Shown here: one piece after another, positions 50,148 through 61,297 of the stretch
Numbering within the stretch: position 1 is the stretch's first letter
Layout of the letters: each line of letters begins with the position of its first letter
Assembly (NCBI RefSeq): GCF_001661345.1
Contig: NW_017962913.1
Coordinates: forward strand, 935,428-999,427
DNA length: 64,000 nt
Origin: Ascoidea rubescens DSM 1968
Lineage: Eukaryota > Ascomycota > Saccharomycetes > Ascoideales > Ascoideaceae
Direction: 5' to 3'
Notes under the pieces: generated by a model
Told to the model about the DNA's origin: nothing
The model's input: the letters and a program-made list of their open reading frames with translations, nothing else
Databases searched by the model: none
Position numbers and translations under genes: made by a program

Positions 50148-51970
50148 TCTAAAACCAATTATTTTATTTTATTTTCTTTCCGTTTATTTGTTGATAACTT
50201 TTTATTATCTTGTTTCATGTTTGAAGGTAATGTTCTGCTGCTGTGTAATAAATTTCTTCATATTTCTTAGTTTTTTTGTTTTTTTTCCACAAATAATTAT
50301 ATTTTTAAAGATTTTTGATGAATAATGGTGTTTTTTTTCAAATTATATTTTTTTAATTGTCTCTGCATCTCAATTCTTTTATTTTATATTTTATTTTATA
50401 TTTTTTATTATTTTATTTTTTATTATTTTATTTTATTTTGTTTTTATTTTTGTTTGTTACTTTACTTTTTTATTTTTTACTTTTTCTCCAACTCAAATGA
50501 CTTCATGAATTATGATAGACCTATCATATCTACCTTCTTCTAATTTTTGACTCTATAAGAACAGATGACTTTAACTTACCAATTCCTCGAATTCACAAGT
50601 TGTTTTTCTCTTGCCTCGATCATCGACTATATCATACTCTTCCGTTTTACCTATCATTATATTGTTTTTTTGTTTTCACATTGTTTCTCTTTAATAAAAA
50701 GTATCTCTGATCTTTGTTTATCTTTCGTCCAATGGCGCGTTCTCCCAGCTTTTAACTCTAACCTAATCGCCCTGCTTTTCCACGCTCTGATCTCAGCTCG
50801 AAAAGCGCACCTTCCCATTTGCCCCCAGCCTGACTCTGCTGCCTCTGCTGCCTTCTTTCTTCGCGCTGCTGCCGCTGCTGCGTCTGCTGGGGGCCGATTA
50901 GGTTTCTGTGGTCGCCCACCCATAATATTCGCACCTTCCTCGCAAACACAGCTGCTTCTGCTGCCCATCCTGCAGTCGCCAGGAGTGCGCAAACAGCTGC
51001 TGCTTCCTTTGGAGCATGTTCACTCCTCCGTTGTTCTAAAAGTTGCCATATTTCTCAAGGCTGCTGTTTCCATGGCCTCTTTTTCAGTCCAAAGCTTATT
51101 TCTTCAACGAAGATCCATCTAAGTTTGCATTCATTCCCAGTGATAGCTGATACGATCATAAACTATCGCCATGCCTCTCTTTCGAAGGCCACAGATAGAG
51201 CTCTGCTACCTGCCAGCACATATAAACAGCAGTAGACAAGCCTGGTGCAAAGTGTAGAATCAAAACTAAGACAATTTAGAATTTATTCATGACCAACAGT
51301 TTTCTATGGGTATATAATTGACCAAAATGCAGCTACTTACTAAAAAAACCCATTTGCTGTGCCTGTTGGGCACCATTGCCGATTTTCAGTCAACAGCACC
51401 AACGTTACATTAAAAAAATTGGCTTTTGTTTGGAATAAGATTATGGAGATTATCTTGTGTATGCTCGATTACAGATTAGATTCAGATTTAATTTCAAAAT
51501 ATAACATGATTGTAGATTGCTGAAAATCGTATTGTGAAATTTTTCTTCAATGTTATTATTATAATATTATTATAAGGCCTTTATTAATCGCATAAGCTAT
51601 TCAGGTCTTCTGAGATCCGTAGAGAAAACAACATAAAACAAAAAGAAGACAAAAAATTTTATGTCAACACAACTTGAGAATCAAGAGGAACAATGGTTAA
51701 TAGATGCCATAAAATACAATTATAAATAACAAAACTTGAACCAAATAAATTAAATGGAAAATAAAATTATGAAAATAAAAACAAAAATAACAACAAAATA
51801 TACAAAAAAATATACAAAAAAAAAAGTAAAAAATAAAAAATAAAAATAAAAATTAAAAAATTGAAAAATTAAAAAATTGAAAAATGCGAATAAAAAAAAT
51901 GCCCCGTATTCTCTTTTATGCTCATACAATTTCTTTTTTTTTTTTTCTTTCAAGAAGGAAATCCTCCCCT
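50148..51970. other. Oversized convergent spacer with a promoter-like GC-rich island
   Basis: A 1.8-kb gap between two 3' ends (cyclin and ECM5). The first 400 bp are extremely T-rich 3' sequence. From about 50740 to 51240 the DNA becomes GC-rich, with GCTGCTG repeats and a TGCGCA, and ends in TATAAA (51221-51226). Everything else in this window with that look is a promoter. About 500 bp of ordinary AT-rich sequence follow with no open frame of note. A 185-residue plus-strand frame (50565-51122) crosses the island but has no protein-like features. I suspect an unrecognised transcript, probably non-coding. Confidence 0.45.
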
Positions 51971-54900
51971 TTAATTTAAAATGCTTCGTAAACCCATAGA
52001 TCTTGTTACTCGCTGGCTTTTATCTGGTTCTAATGAACTATCCTTCTCATTACTTTTTTTTTTATTTTCAAACTTGTGTATGATATATTCATTACTTTCG
52101 TTGTAATATGTTGGAGGAATTGAGCAAACAGGATCATATTTGTATATGAGATTTCGTAGTATGTTTATTTCATTTGTAAACAATATCGTAGATCCCTCAA
52201 ATTTCCTCATGTAAAACTTAAGTACATCAACATCACGATCCGGTTTTTGGTTAATATAATGGTAGAAATGATTGAGGAAATAATCGGAGTTTTTAACAAT
52301 CTCATCAACAACCATTAACTCATCTGGACAAATCACCAAGTGTCTTCCAGCTTGATACATTTGAACAATATCCTCATATTTGGCTCTAGAATTACTTCTT
52401 TTAATTGGAATGCTATAATCACAAATTGGACATATAAACAACCCATCTTTATTTCGAATCACAGGTTCACCATTCTGGTTTAAACATTTTTCATGATACT
52501 TTTCTTTACATTTCTCACATTGAACAAAATTTGAACAAAGAACTGTCTGGCAAAGACAATGTAGTTTTTGATTAGTTCTATTTTCTAAATCATTACTATG
52601 CTGATTACCAAAATTATCATTGTTTTCAACCACAAGACATCTTCTATTACAATCTCTCACCAACTCGAGATTTTTACGGAGAGATTTGCTTGCCGAATTA
52701 TTTCCAAATATTCGTTTGAAATCTCTTTGCCAATCTAATACAGATTTGATATAATTTTCCAATTCACTTACATCCAACTTGGTTCGTAACTTTTTCGATT
52801 TCTCCAAAAACTGCTTGGTTTTGGAATACAATGGTCTTTCATCCAACCGACTTCCGTCGAAATTTCTGCTGGCAACCATTTTAAGAAACAAATCATCATC
52901 AACTGTTAAGGGTTGTTTCCCCTGAAGCTCTTTTTCTTTTTTAAATAAATTCTCCGTCTCATGAATTTTGTTTAAAATTTCATCCACTTTCCATTTGCTT
53001 AATTCATGCACTTTACAAATTTCATTCAACACATGTCTAGTACCAGAATTAATAGGAAACTCCTCGATGTCTTTTAAAATTCTTTTCAATTCTCCAGGCT
53101 CTATTTTTAATAAAGATAACAATTCATTTGACCTGGCATCCAATGTTTTTCCACGGATTATTTTCATCCGAATCTTCTCAAGTAGTTCTACATCAGATTT
53201 TCCACATATGCACAGTCCGCTTTTAATTAAATCTTGCAACTCATTGAAATCTGTTGATTTTGCCAATGCAGTTTCGGCGTGTTCTTTCCACTTTAATCTA
53301 AGCAAAACACGATGTAGCAAATCCAATGTCTTTAATTTAATCCCAAATGAATGCCCCTTACTAAGCAATTCTTCAAATTCCTTTATTGTATGATTAGGAG
53401 TATTTAAGAAAATTTCAGCTTCGCTTTCAAATGTTTTAATATCTGCTGCTAGAGCTAGTATCTGGTTAATCTCAGGGCATATAAAAGAAAATGACTTGAT
53501 TTGATCCATTAATTCTTGAAATGTTTCCACACTTTCGTAAATACCTAAAAATCCGTTGAGCTGTATGTAGGTGCTTCTGGATCCTAAAAACTTTCTAGCT
53601 TTGGCCACCCAATTATCAGCCGAATCTATAAGAGCTCGAAGATGCTGAGCCTCGGGAATATTGGTACTTTCTTCATCTATCATTGCTAACTGCTTTTTTA
53701 AAGCATTTAATGTTGGAACTGGGTTTTGTAAAATAAAATCACTATAATCATTTAGCCATCCATTTTTACAGCCAATATTTTCAAATAAACTATTAAGAGA
53801 ATTTCTTAATGATTCATCCGACTTGTATAATTGAAGCTGAATATTGCAATCTTCAGATTCGATTACTTTATTCAATTTTTGTTCGTGCTGCAAATCTAAA
53901 AATGACTTGATTGATAGCTGAAAAATTTTATTGTCATTTTTAATTTGAACTTTTGTTGGAAAACATACTTCTAAAGTACTATCATCAATTATGTCTCGAT
54001 AATATTGTGAAGATTCTTCAAGGATGACCTGTTTTATTCTTGGAAACATCTCTCTAAATCTTTCTCTCAATTGTAACTCATTGACAACTAGTTTCTCAAA
54101 ATAAGGTTTAATATTTTCAAGAATCTCATGATTGTGCCCAACATCTGCACTATCCACAATATCAAAAAATAGTTTGAAAATAGAAAATCCAGGGGGGATG
54201 TTTTGTTTAGTTAGCCATTTCTCGGCTTCCAATGCATTTTCAAGCCATGAACATGTCGCTAGATTAATAGATTCTGAAGTTGAAAAACCAAGGTTTACTT
54301 TCGCAGAATAAGCTTTTGGAAACTTTATAATGAATTGTCCAGGTCTTTGAAATGTCTTGTAAACATTAACGCCATGCTTTTTTAAAAACTCTATGGATAA
54401 AAAGCTATCTTGATTGAACAATGTTGGCAACTCTCCGAGAAGAGCCTCTTCTTCTTCATTTAATTTTGATTGAATATCGTACTGACTTTGGTTTTTTTCT
54501 TTAAAATCAATAAAATTTTTAATATCTTGATGGTCAAATAAATCATTAAACAACTCATTTTGATGAGCAAATCTCCTATTATTGATGTGAGTGGGGATTC
54601 TGTTTTCTAAAGAACATAAGTAAAATTCATTATCGGTAAACCCGGATCCTAGCTCTGAAACCTGCACTCTTGGAAGTGTTGACTTTTTCCCAGATTTCAT
54701 GATAATTTTTTTTTTCAATTTTGTGACTTTTTCCATCAACTCTTCAAATTTTATTTGGTCTGAAGGAGGAACAACATACCACAATCTTGGTGATCCTAGA
54801 TGTTGATAGTCTGCCTCGTATAGAAAGTGATCTTCTGCAGACCAATTTTCACTGCTAAACAACATACCTATACTTAAATTTGTTCTTGTAAAATTTGAGT

Positions 54901-56826
54901 AATCATCATCACGTAAAAATCTCAACAAGGAATTTTTGTTCAAACTCAAATTATTTAAATTCCATGGGTCTACAGTTTCTTTGAGCTTTTCAGTGGGATT
55001 GCTTTCAAACCCTTTAGAAATAATGGGGAAACCAGATTCATGAATATTTGAACTAATTTTGATACCACATTCAACTTCATATGAGGTTTCTGGATCATTA
55101 ATAATTTTCCAATATAATTTTTCCAATTCTTCCTCTGTAGGTGATAATTCCGGCGCAGTAGGTTTGGAGTTTGTAGAAGAATTACGGTTTCTATTTCTGT
55201 AATTGACCAAATGTTTCTTTCCTTTAAATTTTGAATTTGCCGGATATAAAGTTGATTCATCAAATTTCATTTCGTAATCACTTAAATTCAGCGTACTTTT
55301 TTTGTAATCAAATCTAGAATTGTTAAGAAAAGTTAAGTCAGCTTGGTATTTCTCAAAAATAAACTCTTGAAATTTTGAATTTTTTTCATAAAATTGTTTT
55401 AAATTATATATCGGAGATATTTTAGAGTCATATGTTGATATTTCATTTACAACAAGTAAGTCTGAATTATACCAACCATAAAAATTATAAGTTCCAAGGT
55501 CTGTTTTATCTCTTAAAGTTACAGCCTTTTTATCTTCACTTGTGGAATCAAAATGTGTATAAAAGCCCTTTGATCTTAAAACCTCTCTAGATCTTTTAAA
55601 TTCTATGGCAGAGCCTAAAATAACAGGGACTTGTTTATATTCAAGTTCAAGAATATCATCTGAATCATTTGATAGATTTGTTACAGGGTTTTCTAATTTT
55701 AGTCTTTTATGAATTCTTTTATTTTTATTCTTATTAGTGTTGCTATTTTGATTTTGATCAAGATGATTATTGTTGTTATTTTTGATATTATTGATAATGT
55801 CATCTTTATTATTTTCATTTTCCGAATCAGTTGAAATTCTTTTTTTATCTGATTTTCTTTTTGAAATTGAAGATTTCGAGGTGTTTTTAATTTTGAGACT
55901 ATTATCATAATCGAGGATGACCCTTTGATAAGCACTTTTCAATGAAGAAGATAGAGAAGTCATTATTCTGCCGGAGTAGCCTAATTCACGACCAATTTGA
56001 GCCCATAATTTTTTTTTGCAAACGACATCAAAGCCACCTCTTAATGTTACATACGCTCTTAGTCTATAAAGATCTAAGATCCTTTTATCTATTGAGGGTA
56101 ATTTATTTAAGAAATTAGAGCTGTCTTTTTTCCTTTTATTTGAGCTATGGAATCGAATTAATTCATTATAAAATTCAAATCTTGAGACCATTTCATTTTT
56201 TTGACTATTTAGTAGCTGTCTTCTCGACTTAAACCAAAATAGTTCTGTGTTTAAGTTGAAGTTTATTGACCAATTTTCTGGGGGAATGATTTTAATTGCA
56301 CCATATTTTTGACCAATTGATTTGATGTTTTCTATAAAGGATATGGGGTCGAGAAAATCATTTTGAGAAGCATAAACAGTTGGTAGAAGGGGAATATTTG
56401 AAAAGGAGATATCATTGTTTTGGTCATTATCGGGCAAGATGTATTTTGAAGATTCTAAATTTTTGTATAGGAAGTTTTCTTCTATATTTGCTCTTGTTTT
56501 GACGTAGTAAAAATCTAAGGGAGGATTAGCTCTTGTTCTAGTCTGGGGATATAAATAGGGGTTATAACGATGTGTGGAGGAGCTTGAATTAGTATGAAGA
56601 TTTATATGAGGATTTTGTTGTATGTTATTGTTGGTAATATTATTATTAGTGGTGGTGGTAGAAGTGGTATTAGTAGTAGAAGTAGTGGTGGAATTAGTAA
56701 CGGCAATATTGTTGATATTTGAGATATTATTAATGTTATTCGTATTAATAGGATTTGGAGGCATATAATTTAAGTTATTATCATTGTTATCATTATTATC
56801 ATTATTATCATTATTATCATTATTAT

Positions 56827-56872
<46 letters not shown>

Positions 56873-58144
56873 ACTATTATTGTTAGAAGTTGTATTATTA
56901 TTGTTAGTGGCAGTATTGTTATTATTGTTGTTATCATTTGTGATATTCGCGTTATGATTTAAAGGGTCGGGGATTGATTTATCAAATATTGAGTGTTTGG
57001 AGTTATGAGATAAATATTGAGGATAATTATTATTAATTTTTGGGATTAATTGAGGAAGTTGGGATGAGATTTGAGATTGAATTTGTAAATCAGGTTGAGA
57101 CTGGATTTTATTATAGTTTTTATTGTAGTTTTTATTGTAGTTTTTGTTGTAGTTTTTAGTATAATTTTTTTTATTATCAATGAAATTTGGATTTGAATTA
57201 TTATAGTTGATTGTGTTTTGGTGATTTAAAGAAGTTGATATTATGGTTGGGGTTTGAGACAGAGATCTTGATCGAGAATGTGATTGAGGTTGAGGTTGAG
57301 GTTGTGGTTGAGGTTGTGGTTGTTGTTGTTGAGGTTGTTGGTATTGGTTTTGAAGTTGAGATTGAGATTGAGATTGAAGATGAGGATCAGAATTAGTAGT
57401 TATGTGTTGATTTGGATGCAATTGATTTTGAGAGTTGAAGGGCAAACGATTTTGAAAAGAGGGAGATTTGTTATAAGGGTTATAATCGGAAGGTTGTTGG
57501 ATAAAGGTGGGATTATTATAGTAGTAAGATGATGGTGGTGGTGGTTGTGATGATCCAGGTGTATGAACAGTAGGAGGAGGAGGAGGGTGAAGAGAAGGAA
57601 GAGAAGGAGGAGAAACAGCAGGAAAGTGATGAGGTAGTGGAAGGGTGTTGTGGTTATTTTGGGATGAGCTTTGGTTTGAAAGTGAGTGTTGAATTGAATT
57701 ATACAGCTGGTGAGGAAGAATGTGTGGCTGTTGGTGAGGAAGAGGTTGATGAGGTGAATAGTGGTCATTGTTTAGATTTTTTTGCAGATCATGTTGAATT
57801 GGAAAATTTTGGACATAGTGGCTGCTCATTATATGTGAAGTTAGATTGTTTGTATTATAGGACAGATTTGTGGTATTAGTTGTATTTGAGTTTGTAGGAC
57901 TAGTGGTGGTGGTTGTTGCAGATGCAGTTGTTGCAGTTGTTGGTGTTGGTGTTGGTGTTGGTGTTGTGGTGAGATGAAGGTTGATATTGTGAGAATATAA
58001 ATTGTGAATTGAGGGCAAATGAAGAAGTCTTTTTTGATTTTGAGAAGAAGTTTTGTTTTGATTTGAAATTAGAGGCAGGTTTTCATTGTCAAAGTTAGGG
58101 GGATTATTGTTATATGAGGAAATATTTTGGTTATTGTTAGACAT
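51971..58144 (-). CDS. ECM5: JmjN-ARID-JmjC-PHD chromatin protein, Ecm5-like
   Basis: A 2057-residue nuclear protein of the KDM5/Ecm5 class. The first ~550 residues are low complexity (Asn, Gln, Pro, His, Thr runs). JmjN follows at about 588-630 (PTVYASQNDFLDPISFIENI), then ARID at about 651-740 (FYNELIRFH...LRAYVTLRGGFDVVCKKKLW) and JmjC at about 1080-1300 (FSSENWSAEDHFLYEADYQH). A PLU-1-like helical region comes next, then a PHD finger at about 1861-1911 (LHCLCQTVLCSNFVQCEKC...CPICDYS). The Fe(II) ligands appear lost: H-x-E reads SAE near 1101, and the distal His is Ser in AYSAKVNLGF. This matches S. cerevisiae Ecm5, a non-catalytic member linked to Snt2 and Rpd3. It is longer than Ecm5 (1411 aa), chiefly at the N-terminus. 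Confidence 0.88.
56776..56872. repeat. Asn/Asp codon repeats in ECM5
   Basis: (TCATTATTA)n (56776-56830) followed by about 14 GTT units (56830-56871), read in ECM5 as Asn-Asn-Asp repeats and a poly-Asn run. It is a likely length polymorphism. Confidence 0.8.
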
Positions 58145-58980
58145 TGCATATATGTAAGTATAGATGATATATTCCTTTACGTTTTCTTTTATGGTGGTGG
58201 TGGTGGTGATGGTGGATTATAGGGAAGCAGATTTATTGGAGATTTGATTTGATTTACTTGTTTGTATGTGTATTTTAGTCTAATTGTCGAGGATCAGAGT
58301 GGCAAATGGAGGATTATGGTGTGTGGATTGAATTGAGAAAGAAGAATAGCTGGACAGCAGCAAAACCTGCAAGAGTGACTATCGCCTAGTGGATTGGAAA
58401 AAAATTAGCTTTTGGTGAGCAGATCTTTGGAACAGGCAGCTGGGAGAGAGCAGTTGAAAGGAGTTTGAAGAGGAAGAGCGCCAGAAGGAGATGAATATCT
58501 CAGGAAGAAGCAGGTGTTGAGTGAGAGCAAAGAGAGGAAGTTGGAGAGGAACAACTACAAAAGAAGAGAAGTTCAGCAGAAAGAGCGAAGAAAATGGAAG
58601 AGGGACGTTTGGGAGCAGGGCAAGCCAGCGGTGCGAGAGAAGTGCAGCGACAGGTGTGTGCACAGTGGCACATTCACATGCGTGTATATGCAGGACAGAA
58701 CAAGCCCGTTTGATAAGGGGTGGTGGGTGATTACGTAAGAGCGGCTGTGTGTGGGCGCTGGCGATGACGCAGGGGCAGCCCACTGGCACGGGGCAGCTGG
58801 CGGCTGTTTTTGGAAAGCTGAGGTGAAAAATTTCGTTAGGATGAGCTTCGTGAAATTTCGAGAAGGGAGGTGGGAGAAGGTTTGAGAAAGGATTTGAGGA
58901 AATTTGAAGAAATTTGAAGAGATTTGAAGAGATTTGAAGAGATTTGAAGAGAGATTTGAGCAAAGATTTGAATAAGGAGT
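58145..58980. promoter_or_regulatory. ECM5/BCS1 divergent promoter region
   Basis: An 836-bp divergent spacer. It contains a GC-rich section (about 58570-58810), a GATAAGGGG element (58712-58720), a TTACGTAA palindrome (58731-58738; bZIP/Yap type) and, just before BCS1, a GAGATTTGAA(A) tandem array (about 58885-58970). Small open frames here look accidental. Confidence 0.6.
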
Positions 58981-60408
58981 ATGAATTTGGCTGCTGCTGC
59001 TATCACTGGCGGAGGTGTTGCTTCTTCTGGCACGCCTGGTGCACCGGGTCCATCAGATTCCTCAAGTGCACCAAATGCGTCAAATTTGCCTAATGGTGGG
59101 GGTCAGATTAACTTTGATAGTTTGAAGAAAAGCGATGGATCGATCAAGGGAATGGTGACAGAATTGTTCAACGATGTGATGAAAAACAATCCGTATTTTG
59201 CAGCTGGTGGTGGATTGATGGTGTTGGGAACGTCTCTCGCTGTTGCAAGACAAGGTATTATGAAATGTTCGAGTTTGCTTTACCGACAGTTATTAATTGA
59301 TTTGGAAATCCCCTCAAAGGATAAATCGTACCTTTGGTTTTTGGAATGGATGTCTACATATAAGAAAAGAAGCTCGCGACATTTGAGCGTAGAAACCAAT
59401 TTTATTCAGCACGATAATGGGTCAGCTACGACCAAGTTTTCGCTAGTTCCAGGGCCTGGAAACCATTTGCTACGATACAAGAATTCGTTTATATTGGTCA
59501 AGAGAGAACGATCAGGAAAGTTGTTGGATATGACAAATGGCACGCCTTTTGAAACAGTGACATTAACGACATTGTACAGAGATCGGTATTTATTCCAGGA
59601 GTTGTTGGACGAAGCAAAGAACATTGCATTGAAGGCCAACGAGGGCAAGACAGTTATCTACACATCGTGGGGATCAGAATGGAGGCCCTTTGGACTACCA
59701 AGAAAGAAACGGTTGATTGAGTCGGTTATATTGGACGAGGGAATCAAGTCCAAGATCATTGTGGATGTCCAGGACTTTTTACGATCCGGCAATTGGTACT
59801 TTAAAAGAGGCATACCCTACAGAAGAGGCTACTTGTTGTATGGACCACCAGGCAGTGGCAAAACAAGCTTCATCCAGTCGTTGGCGGGATACTTGGACTA
59901 CAACATCTGCATTCTAAACCTCTCTGAGAACAACTTGACCGACGACAGACTCAACCACTTGATGAACAACATACCCGAAAGAAGCTTGCTCTTGCTCGAG
60001 GACATCGACGCAGCATTCAACAAGCGATCCCAGACGAGTGAAAAGGGTTTTTCGTCGGGAGTCACTTTCAGTGGGCTCCTCAATGCCTTGGATGGTGTAG
60101 CCTCTGCTGAAGAGTGTATCACCTTCATGACGACAAACCACCCAGAGAAGTTGGACCCAGCGTTGTTGAGGCCAGGGCGCGTTGATTTCAAGGTCTTGAT
60201 CGACAACGCCTCGCCCTATCAGATCCAGCAGATGTTTTTGAAGTTCTACGAAAACGAAACCGAGAAATGCGAGCTTTTCTTGAAGAGAATCCAGGAGTTG
60301 AACATCACCAAAATCAGCACAGCTCAGCTCCAGGGCCTCTTTGTGTACAACAAGAGGGATCCAGCAAACGCCATCAAAATGGTTGCCACTTTGAAACACT
60401 CGTTGTAA
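58981..60408 (+). CDS. BCS1: Mitochondrial AAA ATPase Bcs1
   Basis: A 475-residue inner-membrane AAA protein that translocates the folded Rieske iron-sulfur protein across the inner membrane for complex III assembly. A single membrane span lies at about 75-95 ([17 protein letters not shown]) after an Ala/Gly/Ser/Pro-rich N-terminus. The BCS1-specific domain follows ([19 protein letters not shown]). The AAA module has Walker [10 protein letters not shown] (about 288-296), Walker [12 protein letters not shown] (about 337-347), [21 protein letters not shown] with arginine fingers, and a C-terminal lid. Length and motifs are normal. The 3' half is distinctly GC-rich (about 50-58%) compared with the 5' half, and this continues into GRX5. 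Confidence 0.97.
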   Translation: MNLAAAAITGGGVASSGTPGAPGPSDSSSAPNASNLPNGGGQINFDSLKKSDGSIKGMVTELFNDVMKNNPYFAAGGGLMVLGTSLAVARQGIMKCSSLLYRQLLIDLEIPSKDKSYLWFLEWMSTYKKRSSRHLSVETNFIQHDNGSATTKFSLVPGPGNHLLRYKNSFILVKRERSGKLLDMTNGTPFETVTLTTLYRDRYLFQELLDEAKNIALKANEGKTVIYTSWGSEWRPFGLPRKKRLIESVILDEGIKSKIIVDVQDFLRSGNWYFKRGIPYRRGYLLYGPPGSGKTSFIQSLAGYLDYNICILNLSENNLTDDRLNHLMNNIPERSLLLLEDIDAAFNKRSQTSEKGFSSGVTFSGLLNALDGVASAEECITFMTTNHPEKLDPALLRPGRVDFKVLIDNASPYQIQQMFLKFYENETEKCELFLKRIQELNITKISTAQLQGLFVYNKRDPANAIKMVATLKHSL

Positions 60409-60643
60409 AAAGCGCAGCATCATGACTACGACAAACGCGACACAAACGCGATCCTGTAAATAGTGACATTCTTTTTGTGCCATCTTCTGCTGCTTCTGCT
60501 GCCCGTGCTTCACGTCCCGACCCGCTGCCGTGTGAGCAAACGGCGGCCTTCGATTGGCCCGCAGCCATTACTAATCGTGCTCCACCCATTAGCCTCTTGT
60601 CGGCTCCAGTACTGTCCTTTCCTTCTTGTTACCCACCTCCATC

Positions 60644-61159
60644 ATGTTCACCAGAGCCTTTGCCAGACCAGCTTTCGCTGCCCCAGGCCTCCTCCGCTCC
60701 TTCAAGCAGAATGGCCCTCTCAGCGTCGCCAGCTCCGTCGCCAGGTTTCTCTCCACAGAGACCAAAGAGGCCATCGAAAAGGCCATCTCCAGTGCTCCTG
60801 TGGTGTTGTTCATGAAGGGCACTCCCAACGCTCCCCAGTGTGGTTTCTCGCGATCCACCATCGTCTTGTTGGGTCGTATGGGCATTGATCCCGACAAGTT
60901 TGCTGCCTACAACGTCTTGGAAGACCCTGACTTGAGAGAGGGCATCAAGGAATACAGCAACTGGCCCACCATCCCCCAGCTATACTTGAACAAGGAATTT
61001 GTTGGTGGTTGTGACATTGTCACTTCAATGGCCCAGAGTGGCGACTTGCTACAATTACTAGAGTCTGAAGATGTTCTCTTACCTGACGAAGATGCTGAAG
61101 ACCTTGCTGATCCAAAAGAACCTAGTTCTGCTGATATCAAGCCTGCAAAAAGAGAATAA
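60644..61159 (+). CDS. GRX5: Mitochondrial monothiol glutaredoxin Grx5
   Basis: A 171-residue CGFS-type glutaredoxin that carries [2Fe-2S] clusters in the mitochondrial iron-sulfur assembly pathway. Residues 1-35 (MFTRAFARPAFAAPGLLRSF...) are an Arg-rich targeting signal. The active site is APQCGFSR with Cys66, and KGTPNAP, WPTIPQLYL and GGCDI form the glutathione pocket. The C-terminus has an acidic tail (about 140-171) longer than in most homologues. I used ATG 60644; an in-frame TTG six codons upstream is not needed. The first ~370 nt are GC-rich with C-ending codons, then usage shifts abruptly to the AT-rich style. None of its 18 Leu codons is CTG. Confidence 0.97.
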   Translation: MFTRAFARPAFAAPGLLRSFKQNGPLSVASSVARFLSTETKEAIEKAISSAPVVLFMKGTPNAPQCGFSRSTIVLLGRMGIDPDKFAAYNVLEDPDLREGIKEYSNWPTIPQLYLNKEFVGGCDIVTSMAQSGDLLQLLESEDVLLPDEDAEDLADPKEPSSADIKPAKRE

Positions 61160-61297
61160 TTCAACATCAATAGATGATTATGTCAATAGATGATTATATT
61201 ACCACAAAATATCTTTTTACTTCTCTTATTGTAAATAAAATCTTTTTTTTTATGTTATATGCTATATGCTATATACTATATACTGTTTTTCTTTCTT

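Noticed and set aside
50565-51122. 185-codon plus-strand frame over the GC-rich island
   Set aside because: No domain, odd mixed composition (Leu/Ser/Phe, Ala runs from GCTGCT repeats) and an antisense frame of similar length. It is likely a by-product of GC-rich sequence with few stops.
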